Below, one piece after another: positions 17,775 to 26,886 of a DNA stretch of 64,000 bases; position 1 is the stretch's first letter; each line of letters begins with the position of its first letter. This DNA comes from Brucella haematophila (GTDB lineage: Bacteria; Pseudomonadota; Alphaproteobacteria; Rhizobiales; Rhizobiaceae). The notes beneath the pieces are model-generated. The model was not told where the DNA came from, did no database searches, and worked only from the letters and a program-made list of their open reading frames with translations. The DNA lies in NCBI RefSeq assembly GCF_005938105.1, contig NZ_VCPE01000003.1, positions 124,001-188,000 on the forward strand, given 5' to 3'. Both the position numbers and the translations under genes were made by a program.

Positions 17775-18899
17775 ATGGCGGCTGTGAACAACGTGTTGAT
17801 CGTTGGCGGCGGCGTGGGCGGCTTGTGCCTGGCCATCGTCTTGAAAACGCAAGGGATTGGCGTCGAGGTCGTCGATCTCGATCCACATCCATCCGGCTCG
17901 GGCATTGGTATCGGGCCTACGGGTCTGCGATTGCTCGACCGCTACGGCATCGCTTCGCAAATCGTGGCGCGGGGCACTTCCAGCAATTCGATCTTCTATG
18001 GCGACGCGACCGGCAAGCCAATTGCCGATCTGGCTTATGTCGCCAAGTCCGGCAACGGACTGCCTTCAAATGTGACACTCTCCCGCGCCGCATTGGCCGA
18101 TGTTTTGATGAAGAACGCAACCAATGCTGGCATCTCCATTCTTGAAGGCGTGACCGTCGATGCTATCGAGCAAGGTGAGACCGCTGCAAAAGTTGGCTTG
18201 TCAGATGGTACAACACGTACCGTGGACCTAGTCGTCGGTGCCGATGGCGCTTATTCAAAAGTTCGCGAACTGACATTTGGCAAGGAGCTCAAGCCGGAAT
18301 TTGGCGGGCAGGGTGTATGGCGTTGGATTGTGCCCAACAATATCGGCTTGACCGAAGGCATGACCCTGAAGGGTACAACGACCAAATTCGGCATATTTCC
18401 CCTGCCCGGCAATGAAATCTACGCCTATCTGATGCTGAACCTCAAAGAGAATATCTGGGTGACGCCCGAAAGCACGCGCAACCTGATGACCGAGCTTCTT
18501 GAGGAATACACAGAACCGTTCGCACAAGCCATTCGACCGACGCTGATCGAAAGCACCGCCTATATCTATCGGCCACTCGAGACGTTGTTCGTTACCGAAC
18601 CATGGTATCGCGGGCGTTCCGTACTGATTGGCGATGCGGCACATACAATGACGCCGCATCTGGCAAGTGGCGGCGTCATGGCTGTCGAAGACGCCATCGT
18701 GCTGGCTGAAGAGCTCGCGGCAGAAGGCGCTCTCAGCGACGCGCTGGCTCGCTTCATGAAGCGCCGCTATGAACGGGCAAAGTTCATCTTTGACACATCT
18801 GTCCAGCTTTCTAAACTTGAGCAGCTCGGCAACGAGCGTTACCCAGACTACGCATCCATTCGTGGTAACGCACTCAAGGTGCTGGCCGAGCCTGTTTAA
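17775..18899 (+). CDS. FAD-dependent aromatic-type monooxygenase
   Basis: A 374-aa group A flavin monooxygenase (salicylate/p-hydroxybenzoate hydroxylase fold). The N-terminal FAD motif VLIVGGGVGGLCLA is at residues 8-21 and the second FAD motif GDAAHTMTPHLASGG at about 286-300. The middle motif around VDLVVGADGAYSKVRE is the expected DG motif that links FAD and NADPH binding. The start at ATG 17775 has GAAGGA 8 nt upstream. It is the last gene of the ABC operon (26 nt after the ATPase), so the imported compound is probably its substrate. Which compound is hydroxylated is unknown. Confidence 0.87.
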   Translation: MAAVNNVLIVGGGVGGLCLAIVLKTQGIGVEVVDLDPHPSGSGIGIGPTGLRLLDRYGIASQIVARGTSSNSIFYGDATGKPIADLAYVAKSGNGLPSNVTLSRAALADVLMKNATNAGISILEGVTVDAIEQGETAAKVGLSDGTTRTVDLVVGADGAYSKVRELTFGKELKPEFGGQGVWRWIVPNNIGLTEGMTLKGTTTKFGIFPLPGNEIYAYLMLNLKENIWVTPESTRNLMTELLEEYTEPFAQAIRPTLIESTAYIYRPLETLFVTEPWYRGRSVLIGDAAHTMTPHLASGGVMAVEDAIVLAEELAAEGALSDALARFMKRRYERAKFIFDTSVQLSKLEQLGNERYPDYASIRGNALKVLAEPV

Positions 18900-18907
18900 G
18901 CGCGATT

Positions 18908-18946
18908 GTGGTGAACGCAGTGTTTCAGGCAAGCTGCGTTCACCAC
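18908..18946 (+). terminator. 13-bp stem hairpin after the monooxygenase gene
   Basis: GTGGTGAACGCAG (18908-18920) and CTGCGTTCACCAC (18934-18946) are perfect inverted copies with a 13-nt loop, starting 9 nt after the monooxygenase stop. It is the probable end of the ABC/monooxygenase transcript, although no T-run follows, so Rho help or RNA protection is possible. Confidence 0.65.
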
Positions 18947-19064
18947 CTCGAGTTAACGCCTGAAAGGCACCAGATCGACCATTGGGAAAGAACTGCCACA
19001 ACGTGCACGCGACGGCATTGGATTGTCAGCCAGGAACGTGTTTCCGTTGAACGAATGGCACTGC

Positions 19065-19259
19065 TTACGGGCTCGTATGTTTGAGAGCTGTCGCCCATCT
19101 GGACTTTGCTTCATCTCCACCTGCAGTCCACGCGTCCAAGGCGAAGCAGACCGCCATAATGCTTGCCTTATCACCATAGATTGCGTGGTAATCCTCGATG
19201 ATTGAGCTGACTTCAACGGTAGGAAGTTCATATCTGTCTATGAATACCGAACTGCTCAT
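19065..19259 (-). CDS. small hypothetical protein
   Basis: A 64-codon open frame whose translation looks protein-like: an acidic start (SSSVFIDRYELPTVEVSSII) and a helix-prone alanine-rich end (ASIMAVCFALDAWTAGG, KSRWATAL). No family is recognised. It would start at ATG 19259, or at an in-frame TTG at 19277; neither has a clear ribosome site. It lies alone between the monooxygenase operon and an autotransporter, which makes it the only possible gene in 18.9-19.42 kb. It could also be chance. Confidence 0.4.
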   Translation of the reverse strand: MSSSVFIDRYELPTVEVSSIIEDYHAIYGDKASIMAVCFALDAWTAGGDEAKSRWATALKHTSP

Positions 19260-19335
19260 CCGGCGATTAAAACTCAATCCATAACAACGTTACTTGTTAC
19301 CCAAAACATCGGTTTGGAATGCCTTTGGCCGAAGA

Positions 19336-19372
19336 GCCGCTGCCAGTCGTTAAGGGTTCCACTGGCAGCGGC
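19336..19372 (-). terminator. 12-bp stem hairpin after the autotransporter gene
   Basis: GCCGCTGCCAGT (19336-19347) and ACTGGCAGCGGC (19361-19372) form a perfect GC-rich stem with a 13-nt loop, 50 nt beyond the stop of the leftward autotransporter. On that strand it is followed by TCTTC, a weak U-tract. It is a good candidate for the transcription terminator. Confidence 0.7.
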
Positions 19373-19422
19373 GATAGGCCGGTCATTTGAAAGCGGGGTT
19401 GACCGGACCTAACAATTGGCCG

Positions 19423-22400
19423 TTACCACTTGATACGGAAACCGGCCTGTCCTTTGACGGAATAGCTATCACCAAAGTTATTCAGGCTGGTGTTAACAAG
19501 CCCCTCGCCATAGATCGAATATTTGTCGTCATTCCAGTTATAGGTGCCACCAATGCCGAGCCCACCCCAGATGCGTTCGCCACTGCTGGCAAAGCTTGCA
19601 CCCGAAACATTGACTTTCGTACCTTCAAGAAACTCGTAGTACATATTCGCAATTCCGTAGATGTGTGCCCGATTGATAAGGCCGTTCGCATTTTGCCATG
19701 ACGTTTCATGATCAAGTGTGAGGCCAAGGCGACCTTGCAGGCTGTCACCATCATCAAGGCTCACGCGCGCACCAAAAACATCCCGGAAACTGTCGAAATC
19801 TACGTTCGAGTAGACCAGCTGCGCCTGCGGTGTGATGGACCACTTCTGGTCAATTGCGATGCGCTTTCCGCTTTCAACGGACAGCGAGTAGCCAAAACCG
19901 TCATTGCCTTCAGTCAAATCTCCGTTTGGATTGGCACTCAGATCGCTTTTATACCATGTCGCCTGTGCCTGACCGTCAATATAGAAGCCGTTTTCACCAT
20001 ACCAGGTCAGTGTACCGCCAAATCCATAACCATCCGTGCGGATTTCTCCGTCGCCATATCCGCCAGCACCATAACGCCAGTCCGTATCGGTCCTGCCGTG
20101 TACATAATGGGCTGTAATGCCTGCGATCAGCTTTCCGCTTTCATTGTCTGCCAGCAATCCATCAATACCGGCTTGCAGTTTAAAGACATTTTGATTGAAA
20201 TCCGTACCTGAAGTGGAGCGGCGAGGATCGATGCTGGTATGCGAACCTTCAATGCGCCCCCATATGCCGTTGGTGTCAATATAAGGCCCGGCTTCTTCGG
20301 GTGCTGCGTAAGGTGTCCCTACCGGATCTGCGCCCTGCGAAATTACCCTGTTGCCATTGCCAACCCAAAACCTGTTGCCAACACGCTGTTGCAGAGTGGG
20401 CAAACCGTTCAGACCAAGCAGCGCCTGAGGATAAGCTTCATAGCTTGGCACACCCGGCTGGTAGAGCGGAATGGTAGGAGGGACAGAGGTGGTCGGATCC
20501 GTTGGTTCGCCGGGATTGACTGGAACTGTAGGATCAACCGGCGTAGTGGGGTCGACCGGAGTTGTAGGATCGACCGGTGTTGTGGGATCAACGGGTGTTG
20601 TCGGTACCAAAGACGAACGCAAATACCAGTTACCGTCAGCTGGCGTGGCTACGCCACCCTGATAGAGACGATAGGCGTATGCGCCGCCTACAACAGCCTG
20701 ATCGCCATCATAGGTCGTATTGCCCAACAGCGAAAATTGGGCAGCTGAATCGCCTGCAACGGCGATGATCTTGATGCCCTCAACGGTTGGTGCCCCGGTT
20801 CCGCCGACATTCGTCACCTGAACGCTGGACGTCCCCGATGAATCGCCGCTGATGATCAACTGATCCGTTAATGAGCTATCGTCGCCGAGAACGGTGTTAA
20901 ACGCCACCGTACCGCCATTGCCGATATAATTACCGGTGACAGTCAGCGTGTTTCCGGCGCTATCGGAGCTCGAACCAAGTTTGATGACGCCATTGGTTTC
21001 ATTGGTCAGATTGCCCACGATGCTTGCGGCTACACTATTGCCAGTGCTCAGGGTCAACAGGCCGGCATTGCTGGTGTTGCCAGTGAGACTGCTGCCATTG
21101 CCAAGGATGGTGGTTCCGGCATTGGAAATTGCTGCGTCGCTCGCGACAGATGCCGTCCAGTTTATGCCGTCGGCCAGTGTCAGTGCACTGCCGGAAGCAA
21201 CAGAGATTGTCCCAACATCAGCGGTGTAGTTCACTGTAAATTCACCGGTCTGCGAAGCGGAGCCTACATTGATGGCCGAGCTGGTATTGCCAGTGACTGT
21301 GCCATTGACCGCACTACTGGTCCCCAGCAGATTCAGCGCTGCGCCAGTCAACTGGACATTGCCCTGAAGCACGCCGTAGTTGTCGATACCGTTGGAAATG
21401 GTGCCAAGGTTGTTAATGGAATAAGTTCCGCCGGTAATAGTGGCGCCAGCTTGGTTCAGAAAAGAAGTAACTACGCCCGATGTCGAAATATAGACGCCTT
21501 CGGTGTTTCCGGTAATTGTTCCGGAATTATCGATCGTTGTGTTGTTCGTGCGAACTATAACACCCCTGACACCCGTAATGGTACCGGTATTAATAAGCGC
21601 GCCACCCCTGCCGCCCGTATCATACTTAACACCCGCCGTACCGCTCGCCGACGTGGAACCTGTGATCGTTCCATTATTTGTTAAATTGCCGGTCGAACCG
21701 GTCTCAAATCGTACCGCGTCATTGTTGGAACTAATGATCGTTGCACCTGTTTCATTGGTGAACGTAAGATAGCCCGTACCGCCTAACCCTCTGCCTCTTG
21801 TTGAAATCAGACCAAAATTATTGCCGGTTACAGGGCCGCTGTCGACCGAGACACCATAATTCGCTGAAATAATGCTCCCAGTGCTCGACTGCAAAAATGT
21901 GCCCGTCGAACCAAAATAGACAGCGGTCAGGCCGGCATTGATGAGACCATTATTGATCACGCTGGAGTTCCCCCCAACGTAGATTCCGTCAGATGCCGAC
22001 ACCAGGCTGCCAGTGGTTTCGTTGGTAACCGTACCGGCACCGCGGATGATCACACTGGCGCAGAAACCTGCTCCGGTCCCGCAGGAGGTATTCGTGACAG
22101 TTCCGTAATTGGTGAACGTGGATGTGTTGGTGCCCGCAGCGCTGCCCAGGCTGATGCCGACAGATGGTCCAGAAATCGACCCGGAATTTGTCACCACCCA
22201 GTTTTGCGCACCATTGGCATTAACGCCCGTGGACGATGTAGCATTCACGACGGTCGTTGAAGGGGCGTCAAAATTAGATGATCCCGGGCTCAAGGTTTGA
22301 AGATTGATCGTTGATGTTGAGCTTGGAATAACGACTTGCGCTTCAGCAGAACCAGCACCGCCCATCATCGCCGCAACAGAAATCAGAGCCACATTCTTAT

Positions 22401-22464
22401 ACGAGTAGATGGTATTCAATAATTCTTCTTTGATATCAATGCGCTTGGATGAAATAGATTTCAT
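19423..22464 (-). CDS. autotransporter (type Va secretion) outer-membrane protein
   Basis: A 1013-aa autotransporter. An N-terminal signal peptide with an extended basic n-region ends near GGAGSAEAQ (about residue 43). The passenger (to about residue 620) is rich in N, G, S and T and shows beta-helix-type repeats with NNGTI/TNTGTIT-like turns. A proline-rich linker of PTTPVD repeats follows, then the beta-barrel domain (about 720-1013), which ends in GFRIKW with a terminal aromatic residue, the normal outer-membrane insertion signal. The passenger has no visible protease motif, so it is probably an adhesin or surface-exposed antigen. It appears monocistronic, with a 540-nt AT-rich region upstream. 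Confidence 0.9.
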   Translation of the reverse strand: MKSISSKRIDIKEELLNTIYSYKNVALISVAAMMGGAGSAEAQVVIPSSTSTINLQTLSPGSSNFDAPSTTVVNATSSTGVNANGAQNWVVTNSGSISGPSVGISLGSAAGTNTSTFTNYGTVTNTSCGTGAGFCASVIIRGAGTVTNETTGSLVSASDGIYVGGNSSVINNGLINAGLTAVYFGSTGTFLQSSTGSIISANYGVSVDSGPVTGNNFGLISTRGRGLGGTGYLTFTNETGATIISSNNDAVRFETGSTGNLTNNGTITGSTSASGTAGVKYDTGGRGGALINTGTITGVRGVIVRTNNTTIDNSGTITGNTEGVYISTSGVVTSFLNQAGATITGGTYSINNLGTISNGIDNYGVLQGNVQLTGAALNLLGTSSAVNGTVTGNTSSAINVGSASQTGEFTVNYTADVGTISVASGSALTLADGINWTASVASDAAISNAGTTILGNGSSLTGNTSNAGLLTLSTGNSVAASIVGNLTNETNGVIKLGSSSDSAGNTLTVTGNYIGNGGTVAFNTVLGDDSSLTDQLIISGDSSGTSSVQVTNVGGTGAPTVEGIKIIAVAGDSAAQFSLLGNTTYDGDQAVVGGAYAYRLYQGGVATPADGNWYLRSSLVPTTPVDPTTPVDPTTPVDPTTPVDPTVPVNPGEPTDPTTSVPPTIPLYQPGVPSYEAYPQALLGLNGLPTLQQRVGNRFWVGNGNRVISQGADPVGTPYAAPEEAGPYIDTNGIWGRIEGSHTSIDPRRSTSGTDFNQNVFKLQAGIDGLLADNESGKLIAGITAHYVHGRTDTDWRYGAGGYGDGEIRTDGYGFGGTLTWYGENGFYIDGQAQATWYKSDLSANPNGDLTEGNDGFGYSLSVESGKRIAIDQKWSITPQAQLVYSNVDFDSFRDVFGARVSLDDGDSLQGRLGLTLDHETSWQNANGLINRAHIYGIANMYYEFLEGTKVNVSGASFASSGERIWGGLGIGGTYNWNDDKYSIYGEGLVNTSLNNFGDSYSVKGQAGFRIKW
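20523..20606 (-). repeat. 18-bp coding minisatellite (PTTPVD repeat)
   Basis: About four copies of an 18-bp unit encode PTTPVD, followed by a degenerate PTVPVN copy, forming the flexible proline-rich linker between passenger and beta-barrel of the autotransporter. Copies differ at synonymous positions. Such in-frame repeats can change number by slippage without breaking the frame, altering linker length between strains. Confidence 0.75.
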
Positions 22465-23006
22465 GAAATGCGGCTCCGGCCCTTGAGGAAATCACGTTCT
22501 GGGCCGAAATATTCACGATATTTCTATATTTGCAATAAGTGGCGCGCAAAATTTCAACCGCAGAATGCATTTGATGCTTTTCCATTGCACAAAAGCCACA
22601 ACAAGTTGCGTTATAACAATTCTATACTTAAGTTTAAAATATAGAAATTTGTACGAACTTGTATATACAACTGCCTCAAATTTGATCAGCGCGCTATTAT
22701 TTTCACATCCGCAAAGCAGGTTGATTAACCTGATAAGCAATCCTTCTCAGTATAGATCTTTGAAAACCGCCAAATTCAACCCTTGCCAGAATCTTGACTT
22801 GAAAGAATGATCCAGATCGTGACAACGTTGTCATCTGGCATCCTGATATATTCTCATTTTCACTATCCCCAAGCGAAAACAGCGACAAATTAGCCCCACT
22901 CCGCCAAAACCTAACCGAAGCGGATCTGTTGTGGCTTTATTGACTCTGATTCCAGGTCAAGTGCTAACCCACCAATCCGAGACGATTCGGTATGCACACC
23001 ACCCCA
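22465..23006. other. AT-rich intergenic region, autotransporter promoter
   Basis: 540 nt between the flavoprotein stop (23007) and the autotransporter start. It contains an AT-rich stretch at about 22590-22690 and a strong palindrome at 22812-22838, described separately. Short open frames here show no protein character. Confidence 0.6.
22812..22838. promoter_or_regulatory. TGACAACGTTGTCA palindrome, orphan operator or terminator
   Basis: A perfect 14-bp palindrome TGACAACGTTGTCA (22820-22833) is flanked by CCAGA (22812-22816) and TCTGG (22834-22838), extending the dyad. The central CG dyad with AACGTT resembles LacI-family operators, but no LacI gene is nearby. It lies between a flavoprotein gene and an autotransporter gene on the same strand, so a transcription-end role is also possible. 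Confidence 0.45.
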
Positions 23007-24599
23007 TCAGTTTCCGGCGAGCATCTTTGCAAGCATGAAGCCGGAGCCCGCGCCCGTGCCAGCGCCGGGCCAAGTGGCGGCTCCGCACATGTAAAGCGAG
23101 CGGATAGGCGTCTTGTAGCGCGAGTAGCCCGCAATGGGACGGAACAGAAAATTTTGATCGAGATGGTGTGAACCACTTAGATTATCACCACCGATAAGAT
23201 TGGCGTTCTCATACTCAAGGTCTTCAGGAGAGAAGACCGAACGAGCCCGGATCAAGCCGCCAATCCCGGGCGCATAGCGCTCGAGGATGGCAATAACCCG
23301 ATCAGCATAGGCATCCTTCACACTGCTCCAATCCCTGCCAGCAATCTCGCCGGTGGCATCTCCTTTGATCTCCGCCGGGAGGACACGCACCTGCACCCAA
23401 AGAACATGCTTGCCCTCGGGTGCGCGCGTTGGATCAATGGCCGTGGGCTGGCCAACGACAAGCGCCGGCTCTCCCGGCAGCAATCCATCCATCGCTTCGG
23501 CGTAGACGCGTGCCATCATGGCGAGGTCGGGAGCAACATGGACATAAACGAAACGCTTGAGTTCCGCGCCCGCCGTCCAGTTTGGCAATTCGTCCATAGC
23601 AAGATGGATCATCATCGTGCCAGGTCCGGCACGAAAGGCATCTGTCGCCTTATGAACCTTCTGCGGGATGGCGGACGGGGGCAGCATGTCACCGCCAAAA
23701 AGCACTTTGGGGTTGAGGTTGGCTATCACCGCCCGTTTGGCATTTAACGTGCGTCCGTCGGACAGAACCACGCCCGTCGCCTTTCCAGCCTTGTCGAGCC
23801 TGATCTCTTCCACACGCTGACCAAGAATGAGTTGTCCGCCCTTCTTCTGCAGAAGTCCCACCATCGCACGAATGATCGTATCGGCTCCGCCCTTGCCGAT
23901 GACCATACCGAATGCCTGATTGGCCATTGATTCAAGATAGGGAAACAGCGCACCGCCTGCAACGTCAGGCGCGAAGTCGAGATGCAGACCCCAGGCTGCC
24001 ATCATGGCTTTGAGTTTGGGGCTTTCGAAATTCGCATCGAGAAAATCACGTGGTGTCGCCAGCAGAAGCTGTCCAATGCGCCAGAGGTTATCCATACCGA
24101 GCGCCCGGTAAGCCTTCCAGACTGTCTTCACTGCGGCCAGTGACGGCATCGGCGAGCCCAGCAAGCCGAAAATATGCGGCGCATTGCGCTCGAAATCAGA
24201 CAGCATCTCTGCCCACGCCTTGGCATCGGCAGGTGACAGTTCTGCAATTTTGGCGTTCGTTACGGTTACGTCGCTGGAAACACCCAAGTGGGTGCCGTCG
24301 CGAAACACACTGGCAAAGCAATTTTGTGCGGGTACGAATTCGAGACCGTGAGCAGCGAGGTCTGCGGCGTAGCTTGCGTGAAAAGCTGATCCAGCGAACA
24401 TCGACAAGTTCATGGCGGCCCAGTCATGACGGAAACCCGGCTCCGTCAGTTCCACGGTCTTCACCGCCCCTCCGGGTGACGCTGCAGCCTCCACAACAGC
24501 AACGCGCCAACCTTTTGACGCCAGATGCACCGCTGCAGCAAGACCATTGTGCCCTGCACCTACGACGATAGCATCAAACTCCATGTCGTTTCCGCTCAT
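23007..24599 (-). CDS. FAD-dependent oxidoreductase, phytoene-dehydrogenase-like (paralogue 1)
   Basis: A 530-aa flavoprotein of the CrtI/phytoene-desaturase-like amine-oxidoreductase group. The N-terminal dinucleotide motif VVGAGHNGLAAAVHLASKG is at about residues 12-30, followed by EAAASPGGAVKT. The C-terminal FAD block LYMCGAATWPGAGTGAGSGF is near 505-524. No carotenoid genes are nearby, so a true carotenoid desaturase is unlikely; relatives of this group are often annotated NAD(P)/FAD-dependent oxidoreductase and probably dehydrogenate amines or lipids. ATG 24599 has GGGGGGA about 5 nt upstream. It is divergent from a second copy of the same family, suggesting a two-subunit or two-step system. 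Confidence 0.85.
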   Translation of the reverse strand: MSGNDMEFDAIVVGAGHNGLAAAVHLASKGWRVAVVEAAASPGGAVKTVELTEPGFRHDWAAMNLSMFAGSAFHASYAADLAAHGLEFVPAQNCFASVFRDGTHLGVSSDVTVTNAKIAELSPADAKAWAEMLSDFERNAPHIFGLLGSPMPSLAAVKTVWKAYRALGMDNLWRIGQLLLATPRDFLDANFESPKLKAMMAAWGLHLDFAPDVAGGALFPYLESMANQAFGMVIGKGGADTIIRAMVGLLQKKGGQLILGQRVEEIRLDKAGKATGVVLSDGRTLNAKRAVIANLNPKVLFGGDMLPPSAIPQKVHKATDAFRAGPGTMMIHLAMDELPNWTAGAELKRFVYVHVAPDLAMMARVYAEAMDGLLPGEPALVVGQPTAIDPTRAPEGKHVLWVQVRVLPAEIKGDATGEIAGRDWSSVKDAYADRVIAILERYAPGIGGLIRARSVFSPEDLEYENANLIGGDNLSGSHHLDQNFLFRPIAGYSRYKTPIRSLYMCGAATWPGAGTGAGSGFMLAKMLAGN

Positions 24600-24961
24600 T
24601 TAGTCCCCCCAATTATTTTCAAATGCATATAACTGCGAAAGTCGACGGCAGCAGTGCCTCTGACGTCTCAGGCCCTGAAGCAAGCGCTTCCCGCGTGTGT
24701 TAATGGCTCCGAAGACACGATACATCGGAAAGCTCAACTTTGAGCGCAGGCATTTCATTGCATTCACATATGATATCTTTTAAGCTTCAAGAAAATTCAT
24801 ATCAAGCTTTTTAAAGAAGCGCATGAGGGGAAGTCCATGTCAGAGAATCCTTTGTTGGACTTCAGGGAACAGGCCTGTCGATACTCGCACTACTGACGAT
24901 ATAATCGATAAAAAACCGACGTGGCGCTGGCCAATGGCCAATTTCAGGGGAGCGACGAAAC
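24600..24961. promoter_or_regulatory. divergent promoter region of the flavoprotein pair
   Basis: 362 nt between the two divergent oxidoreductase genes. At about 24766-24820 it is AT-rich and holds two HindIII-like AAGCTT motifs (24783-24788 and 24806-24811) in similar AT-rich surroundings. These are possible promoter or regulator sites, but no clear -35/-10 pair was identified. No gene is seen here. Confidence 0.45.
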
Positions 24962-26551
24962 ATGGTGACACATGACTATATCGTGGTCGGCAGCGGCATT
25001 AATGCACTAGTAGCCGCTGCCATGCTCGGCAAGAAAGGCAAGAAGGTTCTGCTGCTCGAGCGTAACGACCGGCTCGGCGGCTGCCTGCGCACCGAAGAGA
25101 TCACTGCGCCGGGCTTCCACCACGATGTCATGGCAACGACAATGGTGCTCTTCTTGACCTCGCCTGCCTATGGCGCACTTGGCAAAGACCTGGAGGCACG
25201 AGGCCTCGAATTCGCTCATGCCGACCTGCCCACCGGCGTCGTACTGGCCGACGGGCGACATGCAATCCTGTCCAAAGATCGCAAAGCCAACATCGCAGCC
25301 TTCGACGCGCTCGCCGAGGGCGACGGCAAGTCCTTTGCCCGCGAGATGGACCGGATGGGTGCCGACGCACCGTTCATGTTCTCGCTGCTTGGCGGATCGC
25401 TCTGGTCCGGCGGCATCTTCAAGACAGTTTTGAAGGAAGCGTGGAAGCGCGGCCCCCGCAATCTCGCCGCATGGTTCGGCGAGGCGCTTGTCAACGGTCG
25501 CCATCATCTCGAAACCACCTATCGGTCCGATGTGATGCGCGGGCTCTTTGCGCCCTGGGTGCTTCATTGCGGCCTCAATCCGGAAAGCACCTATTCAGCA
25601 GCCATGCTCCGGGTCATCGGGTTTGCCATCGAACTCGCTGGCTGCCCGATTGTCAAAGGCGGCGCCGACAATCTCGTCAAGGCCTTCGCACAACTCATCA
25701 AGGACCAAGACGGCACGATCCGCACCGGAACGGATGTGGAGACAATAGTCGAAGGCCACAACGGTCAGGCCACGGGTGTCCGGCTTGCCAGTGGCGAGGT
25801 TCTGCAGGCGAGCAAGGGTGTCATTGCCTCTGTCACACCCAACCAGCTTTACGGTCGCCTTCTGAAGAACTCCAGCATACCGCTGCCCTCAGCCGTTGCG
25901 GATGGGCTACAAAGCTATCGCTATGGCAAAGGCAACATGCAGGTCCACTATGCACTAAAGTCTCCGCCGCGCTGGAAGGGCGGCGAGGAGCTGTCGAAAG
26001 TGGCGCTTTTGCACCTCACACCCGGCCTCAATGGTGTCTCGCGCGCCGCTAATGAGTGTGACCGCGGCATGTTGCCAGCGGTGCCAACCATCTGCGTCGG
26101 CCAACCAACCGCGCTTGACCCATCCCGCGCACCCGAAGGTCAGGCAATCCTCTGGCTGCAATTGCCTGAAACCCCACGACACATCGAAGGAGATGCGGCG
26201 GGAGTACTCGTTACGCCCGCCGATGGGCGCTGGACTGACGAACTGCGCGAACAATATGCCGACCGTATCGAGCGCATTCTCGCCCAGCACATCGAGGGCT
26301 TTGCCGAGACCATCATCGCCCGCAAGACCTATTCGCCAGCCGATCTTGAAGCGATGAACATGAACCTCGTTGGTGGTGACCCCTATGGTGGTTTCTGCGG
26401 CGTCGATCAATTTTTCATCTGGCGTCCATTCAAGTCGTCGGTCAATCACCGGACCCACGTGCCGGGTCTTTATCATATTGGCGCGTCAACCCATCCGGGT
26501 CCGGGATTGGGGGGCGGTTCGGGCATGCTGCTCGCGTGCTCGCTGAAATAG
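24962..26551 (+). CDS. FAD-dependent oxidoreductase, phytoene-dehydrogenase-like (paralogue 2)
   Basis: A 529-aa paralogue of the divergent gene at 23007-24599. It has the FAD motif VVGSGINALVAAAMLGKKG at the N-terminus, ERNDRLGGCLRTEEITAPGF, a central DGTIRTGTDVETIVE block, and the C-terminal GLYHIGASTHPGPGLGGGSG. Motif order, length and the H-G-x-P-x-G end match its partner. ATG 24962 follows an AGGGGAG ribosome site. It is directly upstream of a peptide-type ABC operon on the same strand (335-nt gap). It probably oxidises or desaturates the compound imported by that system; this is inferred from context. Confidence 0.85.
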   Translation: MVTHDYIVVGSGINALVAAAMLGKKGKKVLLLERNDRLGGCLRTEEITAPGFHHDVMATTMVLFLTSPAYGALGKDLEARGLEFAHADLPTGVVLADGRHAILSKDRKANIAAFDALAEGDGKSFAREMDRMGADAPFMFSLLGGSLWSGGIFKTVLKEAWKRGPRNLAAWFGEALVNGRHHLETTYRSDVMRGLFAPWVLHCGLNPESTYSAAMLRVIGFAIELAGCPIVKGGADNLVKAFAQLIKDQDGTIRTGTDVETIVEGHNGQATGVRLASGEVLQASKGVIASVTPNQLYGRLLKNSSIPLPSAVADGLQSYRYGKGNMQVHYALKSPPRWKGGEELSKVALLHLTPGLNGVSRAANECDRGMLPAVPTICVGQPTALDPSRAPEGQAILWLQLPETPRHIEGDAAGVLVTPADGRWTDELREQYADRIERILAQHIEGFAETIIARKTYSPADLEAMNMNLVGGDPYGGFCGVDQFFIWRPFKSSVNHRTHVPGLYHIGASTHPGPGLGGGSGMLLACSLK

Positions 26552-26886
26552 GATGCGGTATGACTGACGACTAGTTGGGGCATGCACCTGCCACACTTGC
26601 GGCTTCATCACCAAACCTATGCAGAATCATATTTCTTTATCTGCATATTCGTGAAGCCGCGAATACCAGCGCACAGAGCCAACACTCTCGACGATTGACG
26701 GGCGAAGTGGATAGAGTAACAATATGCATAAGCATATGGTTCGCCTTAAAATTGCTGTCAGAGTATACAATTCGCTTGCCAGCCAATCGGCGCTATTTTA
26801 AGATTAAAGTATTCCGAACAATAAATACCTTGGCGAGTGGGGGAACACTCAAAAAAGCCAGGGATCAGGGGAACGCGGAGCAAATC
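26552..26886. promoter_or_regulatory. promoter region of second peptide-type ABC operon
   Basis: A 335-nt gap with an AT-rich stretch at about 26720-26825 and an SD-like GGAG at about 26876-26879 just before the binding-protein start. The open frame runs back through this region but without a plausible signal peptide, so it is treated as non-coding. No operator palindrome stood out. Confidence 0.5.

Noticed and set aside
18255-19001. 248-codon minus-strand frame over the monooxygenase
   Set aside because: It spans the monooxygenase C-terminus and its hairpin; the flavoprotein motifs lie on the plus strand.
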